From contig NZ_JACXIY010000016.1 in the NCBI RefSeq assembly GCF_014705655.1, forward strand, positions 124,001 through 188,000: a stretch of DNA of 64,000 nt, written 5' to 3'. Shown in pieces: positions 26,652-35,053 of the stretch. The stretch comes from Paenibacillus arenilitoris (GTDB lineage Bacteria; Bacillota; Bacilli; Paenibacillales; Paenibacillaceae). Numbering within the stretch: the first letter of the stretch is position 1; each line of letters opens with the position of its first letter. A program made the position numbers and the translations under genes. The notes beneath the pieces were generated by a model that was not told where the DNA came from, did not search any database, and saw nothing but the letters and a program-made list of their open reading frames with translations.

Positions 26652-29600
26652 CTACCCGTCTATGAGTCCGCTTAGCTTCAGCAGCCGATCAACCGTTGTG
26701 GCCGCCTCCGCTCTCGACAAATGGTTCCTCGGCAGGAATAAGCCTCCGGCTCCTTTGAACAAACCGTTTTGAACGGTCAAATCGACCGATGGCTTCGCCC
26801 AACCTCCGATCAGCGCCTCGTCTTGAAACGGCTCGGATCGCCAGGCGGCATCCTCGCTACGTTCGGCTCCCCCTCCGGCCAGCTTCCACGCCCTCGCCAC
26901 GATGACCGCCGCCTCTTGCCGCGTAATGGAGGCGTCGGGGCGAAACGCGCCGCCGGGCCCGCCTTCGATGATTCCGTATTCGTGCGCGATGGCGGCGACT
27001 CCGGCGAACCAATCGCCGGTATCGACATCCGTGAACGTCCGTCCCGCTCCGCCGACCGGCAATCCAAGCGCCCTCACGATCATGGCGGCGAATTCGGCCC
27101 GGCTTACGGAATCGTCCGGACGGAAAAGCCCGTTATTCCCGCCGTTCACGACCATTCGCGAGGCCATCTCGTTCACAGCGGATTCGGCCCAATGCGATTT
27201 TACGTCTTCGAATGATTTCGAATGTTGAACGACGGCATAGCTGCTATTCGTCAAGCTGCTGACGACCGCGACGTATCGGCCCTCCCGGACCGTAAGCCGC
27301 GTCGGGACGGGACGGATCTCTCCGCCTGCCTCCAATACGACGGCGGTCGTCGTAACGGCAGGCCCTCCCCCATCGGGCAGCGGAATTTCCCGCTCGATAT
27401 AGGCGTCGAACCGATCGGCTTCGATCGTTCTTCCGCCGTAGGAGACGAGCAGGCTGAAATCGACCGGCGTAGTCAAAATCTTAAATCCCGATCGTTCCGA
27501 TAAGGCTTGCAGCTCCGCCAACCGGCTCTCGCCGCCGTTTGCGATAATCATCTCTACGGCAACGTCCCGAGGCTGAATCTGCGCGCCGAATTGCGGATAG
27601 ATCCGATTGATCGGCACTTGTTCGGCAGGCAGCCTGTAGCTGCCGATTCCCGTCTCGATCTCAATTACGGCGTGCTTGCTCCGCAGCAGACTGACGGCAT
27701 GGCCGCTAAGCGTCACGGCCGTACGATCCGCGTCCTCTTCCACCGCCAGACGTATAATCGGATATTCGCCCACCGCTGCCAAATGTTCTTCCAGCCTCTG
27801 CGTATCCACCGTTACGATCGCGGACGTACGGCCTTCGCTCTCCTGCAGCGTTCCGGACGCTATCGCGTCCATCTCCTCGCCGTTGACCGTCGCGCTTGCA
27901 AGCGCCGGCTTCCCGCCGACCGGCTGAACCGCAGGCGGGCGCTCTGCTCCGCTTCGGTCCGCCGAGATCCGGTAGTGCTTCACGGAACGGTCCTCTGCCG
28001 TAACCGCGAGCTCGATCCGGCTGCTTCCGACTTGAAGCGGCAGCGATTCGCTAGCTTGTCCGCCCGTTATCGCGAGAGGACCATATACGATTCTCCCTGT
28101 TCCGTCATAGACGCTTGCGGCAACGCTGGCACCGAGACCGCCTGCTTCAGCAGTAACCGTTACCGAATCGACGGCATGCGGCACGCCGATCGCATAATCG
28201 GTTACGTTCGGCGAAAAGGCCGGCGACATGGGCACGGCCTGCGCCCCCGCATTCACGACCAGCGACTGCAGCGTCGCGTCGTCGCTTGGAACCGGAATAT
28301 CGGGATCCGTCTCTAGGGCAAAGGCCCATGACGATGCATCGCTTATTCCTTCGTATGCATTGCCCGCCGCATCCTCGAAAGCGCCTGCGTCAATCGTGAC
28401 GTAATAATCCGCGCCCAGCGGGAGCGAATCCTCCGGCACGACGGTCACCGTCTCGCCCGTTACCGATACCTTCGCCAAGTCGGCTGCATCAATCGTCGCT
28501 TCGACGGCGTCGTCGTACGGGCGGCGGATGACGATTTGTTTGCCCGCGACAGCAATGACGGGTTCGTCGAACGAGAGCGACAGACCGGCAGCCGGGAGCG
28601 GCCCGGACGAGCCGTTAGCCGGGGAAAGCGCCTGAACGAGCGGCGGTTCCGAATCGGGTACCGGTTCGGCGGCCGTATCCGCCCGCTGCATCGCATAGGC
28701 GCTCTTGTTCCCGGCCCCGTCCACGACGATGACGTTAATGTAATACGTCCTGCCGGGCTCGAGGCCCGTCGCCTCGAACGATCCGGTATCGCGCGTTAAT
28801 GATCCCGCCTCCGTGCCGTTCAGGATCGCTTGATTCACGGTGGCGATATTGCCGCTGTCGGAGCGGATGACCTGATAGCGCAGATCGCCTTGCCGGGACA
28901 TATTGTCGTCCGCCTTCGGCCAGCTTAGCTTCAAGGCTCGCGTCTGCCGGTCCGACACGGCAATCGCGCCGTTAACGACGGCCGGAGGCGTTACGTCCAT
29001 TACGGCCGCATTTTTGACGGGCAGCGGCCTGTCTTCTCCCGTTCGGTCGCCTAACAATCCGCCGCCATTGTAGCCCCATGCCCAGCCTAATCCGTCCTTG
29101 TCCATGGCAAGGCTGTGATAGCGGCCGGCGGCGACCGCGGCCATTCCTCCCAATTCGGGAACCTGGATCGGGACATTCGTTTTCTCGATCGACCCGTTGC
29201 CCAATTGATATTGAGCGTTGTACCCCCATGCCCAGACCGTGCCGTCCACTTTGATCGCCAAATTGTGAAAATGGCCCGCCGAGACGGAGACGACGTCTCC
29301 CAAAGAACCGATCTTCACGGGCGTTCTGCGCTCCGCGTAAGTTCCGTCCCCAACGGCGCCGTTCGTATTCTGGCCCCATGCCCAGACATCGCCGTTCCCG
29401 TCCAGCGCGAGGGCGTGATTGTAACCGGCCGATATGGCGACGATGCCGCCAAGGCCGGCGATCGGCATCGGCGTCAGCCTTTTCTCGTCCGCCGACCCGT
29501 CGCCCAGTTGTCCCTGCTTGTTCCATCCCCATGACCATACCCGCCCATCTGAAGCCAGTGCGAGGCTGAACGATCCGCCGACCGCCGCCTCGACGATATC

Positions 29601-30143
29601 GGTTAACCCGGGTACCTCTACGGGCGTATGCCGCTGCTCGGCCGTTCCGTCCCCCAGCTGTCCGGCATCGTTGTTTCCCCATGCCCATACTTTGCCGTCG
29701 CTGCCTACGGCGAGCGTATGCAAGCCAGAACCGGACGAAACCGAAGATATAAGTTCAAGCCCGGGCACCTCGACCGGAGCAAGCCGATCCTCTTCGGTGC
29801 CGTCTCCAAGCTGGCCCTTCTCGTTCGCTCCCCATGCGTATACCGTGCCGTCCTCTCGTACGGCGAACACGCTGTAGTAGGTTACGGCGATCGATTTCAC
29901 GTCCGACAGGCCCGTTGCTCTGACCGGACGCGAATAATTATTGGCATGCCCATTGCCTATTTGGCCTCTGCCTCCCCTTCCCCACGACCATACCGTGCCG
30001 TCGCTGATCAGACCGACGCTGAAGTAATCGCCGGCATAGATCCGGGGAGCGGCCGCTGCCGCCGCTGCCGCTCGTCCCGCGGGAACATGAAGCGCGCTTA
30101 ATAGGAGCAACGCGCTAAGCAGCAGAAAACCTGTTCGCCTCAT
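26652..30143 (-). CDS. S-layer-anchored surface protein with RCC1 beta-propeller
   Basis: Large secreted protein of 1163 residues. Signal peptide about 1-27. Seven RCC1 repeats (about 34-385), each with a (V/G)WxWGxNxxGQLGDG core, are enough for one closed seven-bladed propeller. A fibronectin type III-like domain follows (about 390-490), then a Big_5/SbsA-like Ig domain (505-610), a cadherin-like beta-sandwich (625-710), an uncharacterised region and three SLH domains (about 985-1160; SRAE, TRQE and SRAE motifs) that bind pyruvylated secondary wall polymer. GGAGG precedes the ATG. It is probably an adhesin or surface-displayed binding protein; ligand unknown. Confidence 0.9.
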   Translation of the reverse strand: MRRTGFLLLSALLLLSALHVPAGRAAAAAAAAPRIYAGDYFSVGLISDGTVWSWGRGGRGQIGNGHANNYSRPVRATGLSDVKSIAVTYYSVFAVREDGTVYAWGANEKGQLGDGTEEDRLAPVEVPGLELISSVSSGSGLHTLAVGSDGKVWAWGNNDAGQLGDGTAEQRHTPVEVPGLTDIVEAAVGGSFSLALASDGRVWSWGWNKQGQLGDGSADEKRLTPMPIAGLGGIVAISAGYNHALALDGNGDVWAWGQNTNGAVGDGTYAERRTPVKIGSLGDVVSVSAGHFHNLAIKVDGTVWAWGYNAQYQLGNGSIEKTNVPIQVPELGGMAAVAAGRYHSLAMDKDGLGWAWGYNGGGLLGDRTGEDRPLPVKNAAVMDVTPPAVVNGAIAVSDRQTRALKLSWPKADDNMSRQGDLRYQVIRSDSGNIATVNQAILNGTEAGSLTRDTGSFEATGLEPGRTYYINVIVVDGAGNKSAYAMQRADTAAEPVPDSEPPLVQALSPANGSSGPLPAAGLSLSFDEPVIAVAGKQIVIRRPYDDAVEATIDAADLAKVSVTGETVTVVPEDSLPLGADYYVTIDAGAFEDAAGNAYEGISDASSWAFALETDPDIPVPSDDATLQSLVVNAGAQAVPMSPAFSPNVTDYAIGVPHAVDSVTVTAEAGGLGASVAASVYDGTGRIVYGPLAITGGQASESLPLQVGSSRIELAVTAEDRSVKHYRISADRSGAERPPAVQPVGGKPALASATVNGEEMDAIASGTLQESEGRTSAIVTVDTQRLEEHLAAVGEYPIIRLAVEEDADRTAVTLSGHAVSLLRSKHAVIEIETGIGSYRLPAEQVPINRIYPQFGAQIQPRDVAVEMIIANGGESRLAELQALSERSGFKILTTPVDFSLLVSYGGRTIEADRFDAYIEREIPLPDGGGPAVTTTAVVLEAGGEIRPVPTRLTVREGRYVAVVSSLTNSSYAVVQHSKSFEDVKSHWAESAVNEMASRMVVNGGNNGLFRPDDSVSRAEFAAMIVRALGLPVGGAGRTFTDVDTGDWFAGVAAIAHEYGIIEGGPGGAFRPDASITRQEAAVIVARAWKLAGGGAERSEDAAWRSEPFQDEALIGGWAKPSVDLTVQNGLFKGAGGLFLPRNHLSRAEAATTVDRLLKLSGLIDG

Positions 30144-30282
30144 CGTTCACTTTCCTCCAATCCAATCTTTTGAAGAATAACGTCGAATGTTCGGGTTTCG
30201 ACCGACAAAATGACGTTTCTCGCCATTCTACTAAAAAATCGGATCGGATTATATTAACGAAAGTTATCTATTCCTTAATTTT

Positions 30283-31191
30283 TTACCGCTCGGCATCCAT
30301 CCCGGATTCCGATGCGCGACCATAATCGGCAACCCATTGTTCTACGCATGCCGTCATTTTCTTGGCGGCGGGGGAATTGTCTCTAAACGAAACGGCGGCA
30401 AGGCCGATCGTCCGGTGATGCTCGCCCTCCAGCGGACGGATGCAGAAGTCTCCCGGCAGTCCGGTCAGGATAAGCTCCGGGAGAATGCTAATCCCGAATC
30501 CGTTCCGAACCATCGCCACGATCGCTTGGTCGTCCTCCAGCTCATACCGGATGGCCGGCGCAAGCTTGTATCGCGAGAAGATCCGCAAGACATCGTTGTC
30601 GCACCCCGCGATCGGCATAATGAATGGCTCGTTTACGAGTTGTTCGATCCGAATCAGCGGCTCCCGGCAGAGCGGGTGACCGGGAGGCAATAAGCATACC
30701 ATCCTGTCTTTATGGAGCGGAACGGTCTGAAGCGCTTCCGAGACGGGCAGATTAACGAAGCCGAAATCGCAGACGCCGCTTGCGATCGACCGTTCGATTT
30801 CATCGTAGTTGCCGTCCATGAGCTTAACCTCGATAAGCGGATGCCGCTCTCGGAAGAGCTTCAAAATTCCAGGCAGCCAATGAATCGATACGCTCGAGAA
30901 CGTACCGATTGTGACGCTTCCGCGCTCGACCCCCTTGATCGCCGCAATCTCTTGTTCAAGCTTTTCCCGAGCCTGGAGCATTTCCCTGAAATGCCCGATC
31001 AATCGCTCCCCGCTATTCGTAAGGCGGACGCCCGACCGGTTCCGGCGAAGCAGCGTTAATCCGATATCGCGTTCCAGGCTGGCGATCGCATGGCTAACGG
31101 CCGATTGAGTAAGATTCAACCGTTCGCCTGCTTTCGTCAAGCTATCCAGCTCGACTGCTTTGCAAAAAATTTCGTATTTCATCAAATTCAT
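30283..31191 (-). CDS. LysR family transcriptional regulator
   Basis: DNA-binding regulator of 302 residues. The N-terminal winged helix (about 1-60) shows LTKAGERLNLTQSAVSHAI, then the linker helix and a periplasmic-binding-protein-like effector domain (about 88-295). GGAGG lies 5 bases before the ATG. It is divergent from the small ABM-domain gene, with a 15-base palindrome in between, so it probably controls that gene and itself. The effector is unknown. Confidence 0.92.
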   Translation of the reverse strand: MNLMKYEIFCKAVELDSLTKAGERLNLTQSAVSHAIASLERDIGLTLLRRNRSGVRLTNSGERLIGHFREMLQAREKLEQEIAAIKGVERGSVTIGTFSSVSIHWLPGILKLFRERHPLIEVKLMDGNYDEIERSIASGVCDFGFVNLPVSEALQTVPLHKDRMVCLLPPGHPLCREPLIRIEQLVNEPFIMPIAGCDNDVLRIFSRYKLAPAIRYELEDDQAIVAMVRNGFGISILPELILTGLPGDFCIRPLEGEHHRTIGLAAVSFRDNSPAAKKMTACVEQWVADYGRASESGMDAER

Positions 31192-31211
31192 TTTTGCCTC
31201 CGCATTCTTTC

Positions 31212-31226
31212 ATGAATATAATTCAT
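31212..31226. promoter_or_regulatory. LysR-type operator palindrome
   Basis: ATGAATATAATTCAT is a 6-base inverted repeat with a 3-base centre and fits the T-N11-A LysR box. It sits 21 bases upstream of the lysR start and 98 bases before the divergent gene. A TATAAT at 31272-31277 is a candidate -10 for the plus-strand gene. Confidence 0.5.
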
Positions 31227-31323
31227 TTAAAGGATGTTAAACATTCATTTTATTTATATTAATTATAGAGCTATAATCGAGTTAATCAAAGACATTCGCA
31301 AGCATTGAAAGGAGCAATTCCAA

Positions 31324-31659
31324 ATGCAACATCAAACGAGCGAATCTTCCGGCACGTACTATGCCGTCATCTTCTCGAGCCAAAGAACGTCCGGTGATAA
31401 CGGATACGGCGAAATGGCCGATCTTATGGAACGGCTGGCCGCCGAGCAGCCCGGATTTATCGGCGCGGAGAGCGTTAGGGATCATTCGGGTTCCGGCATT
31501 ACCGTTTCCTATTGGGAGAGCCTCGAGGCGATTGGCAATTGGAAGAAAAACGAAGAGCATCGGGCCGCTCAGGAGAAAGGAAGGCAATCCTGGTACCAAA
31601 CGTACACGATCCGGATTTGCAAAGTGGAACGGGAGTATTCCTTCAACGGCGAACGTTAG
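31324..31659 (+). CDS. Antibiotic biosynthesis monooxygenase (ABM) domain protein
   Basis: Single-domain dimeric alpha-beta barrel protein of 111 residues. The segment YYAVIFSSQRTSGDNGYGEMADLMERLAAEQPGFIGAESVRD and SYWESLEAIGNWKKNEEHRAAQEKG match the ABM/YqjZ-like group. Members oxidise quinone-like substrates or degrade haem; which applies is not clear, and no haem-ligand motif is obvious. AAAGGAG precedes the ATG. It is divergent from lysR, the classic arrangement for a regulator and its target. Confidence 0.82.
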   Translation: MQHQTSESSGTYYAVIFSSQRTSGDNGYGEMADLMERLAAEQPGFIGAESVRDHSGSGITVSYWESLEAIGNWKKNEEHRAAQEKGRQSWYQTYTIRICKVEREYSFNGER

Positions 31660-31682
31660 GGAAGGACTGCGTCGACGATTCG

Positions 31683-31722
31683 AAAAAAAGGCCTGCCGGC
31701 AATGTGCGTCAGGCCTTTTCGT
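31683..31722. terminator. Bidirectional terminator between the ABM and MMPL genes
   Basis: Arms AAAAGGCCTG / CAGGCCTTTT (31685-31694 with 31710-31719) with A- and T-runs on both sides. It separates the convergent ABM gene (plus) and the exporter gene (minus). Confidence 0.8.
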
Positions 31723-31763
31723 TATTCGTTGGCGAGCAGCCAGAGGACGACGATTCGGCTCCC

Positions 31764-34076
31764 TTAATGCACGATCGCTTTCGGCTGCGCTTCTTCGGTT
31801 TCGCGCCGAGCCTCAGCCGGATCTCCCTCCGATATGCCGTACCGCTCATGAAAGCGGCGGAGCGCCTTCGGCGCCCACCAGTTCGCCCGGCCGGCCAGTT
31901 TCATGAACGCCGGCACGAGCACGCTTCGTATGAGCGTGGCATCCACCAATACGGCCAAAGTCATGCCCACGCCGAGCATTTTGAGGAATACGACCTCCCC
32001 CGTCGCATACGCGGAGAACGTGAAGGCGAGGATGGCCGCGGCTGCCGTCACGAGGGAACCGCTTTTCTGGATGCCGGCCGCGACGGACTCCGTCAAATCG
32101 CCGGTACGGTCGTACTCTTCCTTGATGCGCGACAGGATGAACACTTCGTAATCCATCGACAGCCCGTATGCGATGCAGAACATAAGGATCGGGATGCTCG
32201 GCTCGATCGTGCCGGACGGCGTGAAGTTAAGCCAACCGGACAAGTTGCCGTCTTGGAATACCCAGACGAGCGCTCCGAACATGATCGATAGACTGAGGAA
32301 ATTGAGCACCGTCGCTTTGAGCGGAAGCAGGATGCTGCCCGTCATAAGGAACAAAATAACGAACGTGATCGCGAATACTAGCAGCAGCGCCGCAGGTATC
32401 CGCTCCAGAAGCTTCTCGCGGAAATCGGTCAAATCGGCAGGATAACCGCCGACCAACACCTCGAACGGTGCTTCCGCCGTCCGAATTTCGTTCACCAGCT
32501 TCGGTGCGTCGGCATTGATGATAGCCGCGTAGGGGATGACCGAAAGAAACGTGCCGCCGTCCGGACCGGCGAATCGGCCATGCGACTCGTTCGGCGGCGT
32601 CACGAGCTTCCCTTCCGAATACGACCCGGCAAAGGAGTCGACCTGAATGACGCCGGGGATCGTCGAAAGCCTTTCCGCGTAGCTTGCAATGACATTCCTT
32701 ACGGACGCCGGATCCTGAACCGCCGGAGCCACGACTTGGATCGCGTCCGTCTCTTCGGCCGGGAAGCCGGCAAGCTTCTGATCCTCCACCTGGCGGCTCG
32801 ACGCGACTTCCGGCAGCACCCGGTGATCGGGAAGGCCGAACTTCAGGTCGAGAACGGGCGAGCCGAGCAGCAGCAGGACGAAGCAGGCGGATACGCCATA
32901 CAGAACGGGCCGACGCATGATCGTTTTCGACGTTCGGTACCACCAGCCGGAACGGATGGCTGCAGGTTGGGCGTCAAGGGCGGCGGCAGCCGTATTCCGT
33001 TTGAACCTGGGGGCGAGCCGGTGGCCGAGCACGGCGAAGAATGCAGGCACAATCAGAACGGAGCCGATCAAGCCGGTCAAGACGACCAATACGCCCGTGT
33101 AAGCGAACGACTGCAGGAACGGGAAAGGGAACACGAACAATACCGCGCACGAAGCCGCCACGGTAATTCCGCTGAAAAGCACGGTGCGTCCGGCCGTTTC
33201 CACCGACCGCGCGGCCGCGTCGCGGGCATTCTTCCCGGCGTCGAGCTCCTCTCTGAAGCGGGCGATCATGAACAGCGTATAATCGATGCCGAGTCCAAGG
33301 CCCATGACGAGGGTCAAATTCAGAGCGAACGTCGATACTTCGGTGAAGGTGACGATGGCCGCCAATCCGGCCAGCGTGCCAACCATGGCAAACAGCCCCA
33401 CGCCGATCGTTAACGCCGTCGCCCTAAATCGCCTATAGAGTAGGAGAAGAAACAGAAATACGCCGGGCAGGATGATCATTTCCGCCCGAACGAAATCTTG
33501 CCTGGCCAGCTCGGCGGCTTGTCTGAATATTTCGTCTTGACCGCCCACCTCTACCTTGATCTCTTCGTTGTCTCTCGTAAACCGCGGCGACAGCTCGGCA
33601 AGGGCAGTCCTCGCTTCCGTGACGGTGCCCTTCAAATGCGCCAAAATAAGCGCCTGCGTCCCGTCTTCGCTGCGGAGCGTGCGCGTCCCGCCCCGGGACC
33701 AATACGACGAAGCTTCGTTCACGGCATCGTCGGAAGCCAGCTCCTCGGTCAGCGCAAGTCCCGCCTGACGGACATCCGGGCTGTCGACCGTTCCATTCTT
33801 GGCCGTCACAAGCAGCGCCAGGTTCGGGCTTCCTGACCCGAATTGGCGCTCCAGCGTCCTGCCCGCCTCGTACGATTCGGAGCCTGGAACCTCCCATCTG
33901 CTGAGCGACAGCTTGCCGACCGTTCCCGCCCCGATGACCGCCGAGGCGACGAAAGCCAATAAGCCGATAACGATGACGAACCATCTGCCTCTAACGATGA
34001 TGCTCCCGAGCGCCTGCATGACGTTCCTTCTTGCCGGCGCCGACGTCGGCTTGCTTAATGCTTCGTGCTTGCTCAT
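31764..34076 (-). CDS. MMPL/RND family exporter
   Basis: Membrane exporter of 770 residues with two repeats of one membrane helix, a large extracellular domain and five to six helices. The hallmark MMPL segments VMGLGLGIDYTLFMIARFREEL and FCIAYGLSMDYEVFILSRIKEEY contain the Asp residues used for proton coupling. AAGGAGGAG precedes the ATG. It lies 99 bases after the tetR gene, with a TetR-type operator in that gap. By family it exports lipids or drugs; the regulated context points to an inducible efflux role. Confidence 0.92.
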   Translation of the reverse strand: MSKHEALSKPTSAPARRNVMQALGSIIVRGRWFVIVIGLLAFVASAVIGAGTVGKLSLSRWEVPGSESYEAGRTLERQFGSGSPNLALLVTAKNGTVDSPDVRQAGLALTEELASDDAVNEASSYWSRGGTRTLRSEDGTQALILAHLKGTVTEARTALAELSPRFTRDNEEIKVEVGGQDEIFRQAAELARQDFVRAEMIILPGVFLFLLLLYRRFRATALTIGVGLFAMVGTLAGLAAIVTFTEVSTFALNLTLVMGLGLGIDYTLFMIARFREELDAGKNARDAAARSVETAGRTVLFSGITVAASCAVLFVFPFPFLQSFAYTGVLVVLTGLIGSVLIVPAFFAVLGHRLAPRFKRNTAAAALDAQPAAIRSGWWYRTSKTIMRRPVLYGVSACFVLLLLGSPVLDLKFGLPDHRVLPEVASSRQVEDQKLAGFPAEETDAIQVVAPAVQDPASVRNVIASYAERLSTIPGVIQVDSFAGSYSEGKLVTPPNESHGRFAGPDGGTFLSVIPYAAIINADAPKLVNEIRTAEAPFEVLVGGYPADLTDFREKLLERIPAALLLVFAITFVILFLMTGSILLPLKATVLNFLSLSIMFGALVWVFQDGNLSGWLNFTPSGTIEPSIPILMFCIAYGLSMDYEVFILSRIKEEYDRTGDLTESVAAGIQKSGSLVTAAAAILAFTFSAYATGEVVFLKMLGVGMTLAVLVDATLIRSVLVPAFMKLAGRANWWAPKALRRFHERYGISEGDPAEARRETEEAQPKAIVH

Positions 34077-34104
34077 GGTCTCTCCTCCTTAAGGTTCGAT
34101 TTAC

Positions 34105-34126
34105 ATTGTTTGATCAATCAAACAAT
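34105..34126. promoter_or_regulatory. TetR-type operator upstream of the MMPL gene
   Basis: Inverted repeat with 10-base arms whose core is TTGTTTGA-N4-TCAAACAA (34106-34125). It is located 30 bases before the exporter start. The same core occurs upstream of tetR itself. Confidence 0.75.
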
Positions 34127-34175
34127 ACTCTCCAAAAAAAATTGTCTCTCTGCTTTTTGCAAACTCCTTATCAAT

Positions 34176-34760
34176 CTATTTTTGCAAAGTTTGCAAATAA
34201 GCGTGAATCATCGCCGCAAGCGTATCGTAGGCGCCGTCGTAATCGAATTCCTTGTCGCACAGCCGCTGCAGGGCGAGGCCGTCGAATACGGACAGCAATA
34301 TCGGCGCGAGCGCGCGGGATTGCTCCTCCGGCAGCTTGCTCACCGTCTCGATCAGCTCGGTCAGATGGGCGCGCTTGCTTGCGAGCGTGTCTTTGATGCT
34401 GTCGGACACGGCCGGATTGCGCAGCCCAAGCGCGAACAATTCGTAGCGAAGCTTAATCCAGGACGGATTATCCTCGGCACGCGACTTCGGAACGCTGAGA
34501 GCCGATTTCAACGAGCCCAAGTCGAGCGGTTGTTCGCCGTGACGCCGGACGAACGGCAGCGATTCGCAATACCTCTCCGATTCGCGCCGGAATACTTCCG
34601 CGAACAATAAATCCTTGCTGGAAAAATAATAACCGATCAGCCCTTGCGCGACGCCCGCTGCGCGTGCGATTTCCTTCGTGGACGCCTCGTCGTAGCCCCG
34701 TTCGGCGAGCACCTTGTAAGCGGCGGCGATAATTCTCTCTTGTTTGTCGTTTTCCGTCAT
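34176..34760 (-). CDS. TetR/AcrR family transcriptional regulator
   Basis: Repressor of 194 residues. The N-terminal helix-turn-helix spans about 10-57 (TKEIARAAGVAQGLIGYYFSSKDLLFAEVF); the C-terminal ligand domain is variable. GGGAGGAG precedes the ATG. It is immediately upstream of the MMPL gene on the same strand. Both genes have the same palindrome in front, so autoregulation and control of the exporter are inferred. Confidence 0.92.
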   Translation of the reverse strand: MTENDKQERIIAAAYKVLAERGYDEASTKEIARAAGVAQGLIGYYFSSKDLLFAEVFRRESERYCESLPFVRRHGEQPLDLGSLKSALSVPKSRAEDNPSWIKLRYELFALGLRNPAVSDSIKDTLASKRAHLTELIETVSKLPEEQSRALAPILLSVFDGLALQRLCDKEFDYDGAYDTLAAMIHAYLQTLQK

Positions 34761-34800
34761 GAGCTCCTCCCGTTTCCATCATTTCGTTGCGGCCAAAACC

Positions 34801-34820
34801 TTGTTTGAACGTTCAAACAA
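34801..34820. promoter_or_regulatory. TetR-type operator upstream of tetR
   Basis: A perfect 20-base palindrome with core TTGTTTGA-N4-TCAAACAA, 41 bases before the tetR ATG. Identical half-sites to the operator at 34105. Confidence 0.8.
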
Positions 34821-35053
34821 AATATTACATGAAAACAATGCCAATTGCAAGAGTCCCTCCCGTCACGGATCGTGACTGCCTTTCCCCTCCAGTGCCGTAG
34901 CTTCTCCGCCCAATCCTGCCGGCAGGATTCCGGCAAAGCGGGATATCTTCGCGGCCGTCGAAGCGGCATCGTGCGAACGGCTGCTAACGGCCGCGATCCG
35001 CCCTATCCCTCGAAGCGGGCGAACGAACGCATCGCAGCCATAGCCTTGCCAGT
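34821..35053. other. Intergenic region with an 18-base palindrome
   Basis: Between tetR and the nucleotidyltransferase fusion. It contains the perfect palindrome AATCCTGCC/GGCAGGATT at 34912-34929, which can fold into a 7-base stem with a CCGG loop but has no T-run. It could be a weak terminator for the fusion operon or a binding site. No gene seen. Confidence 0.4.
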
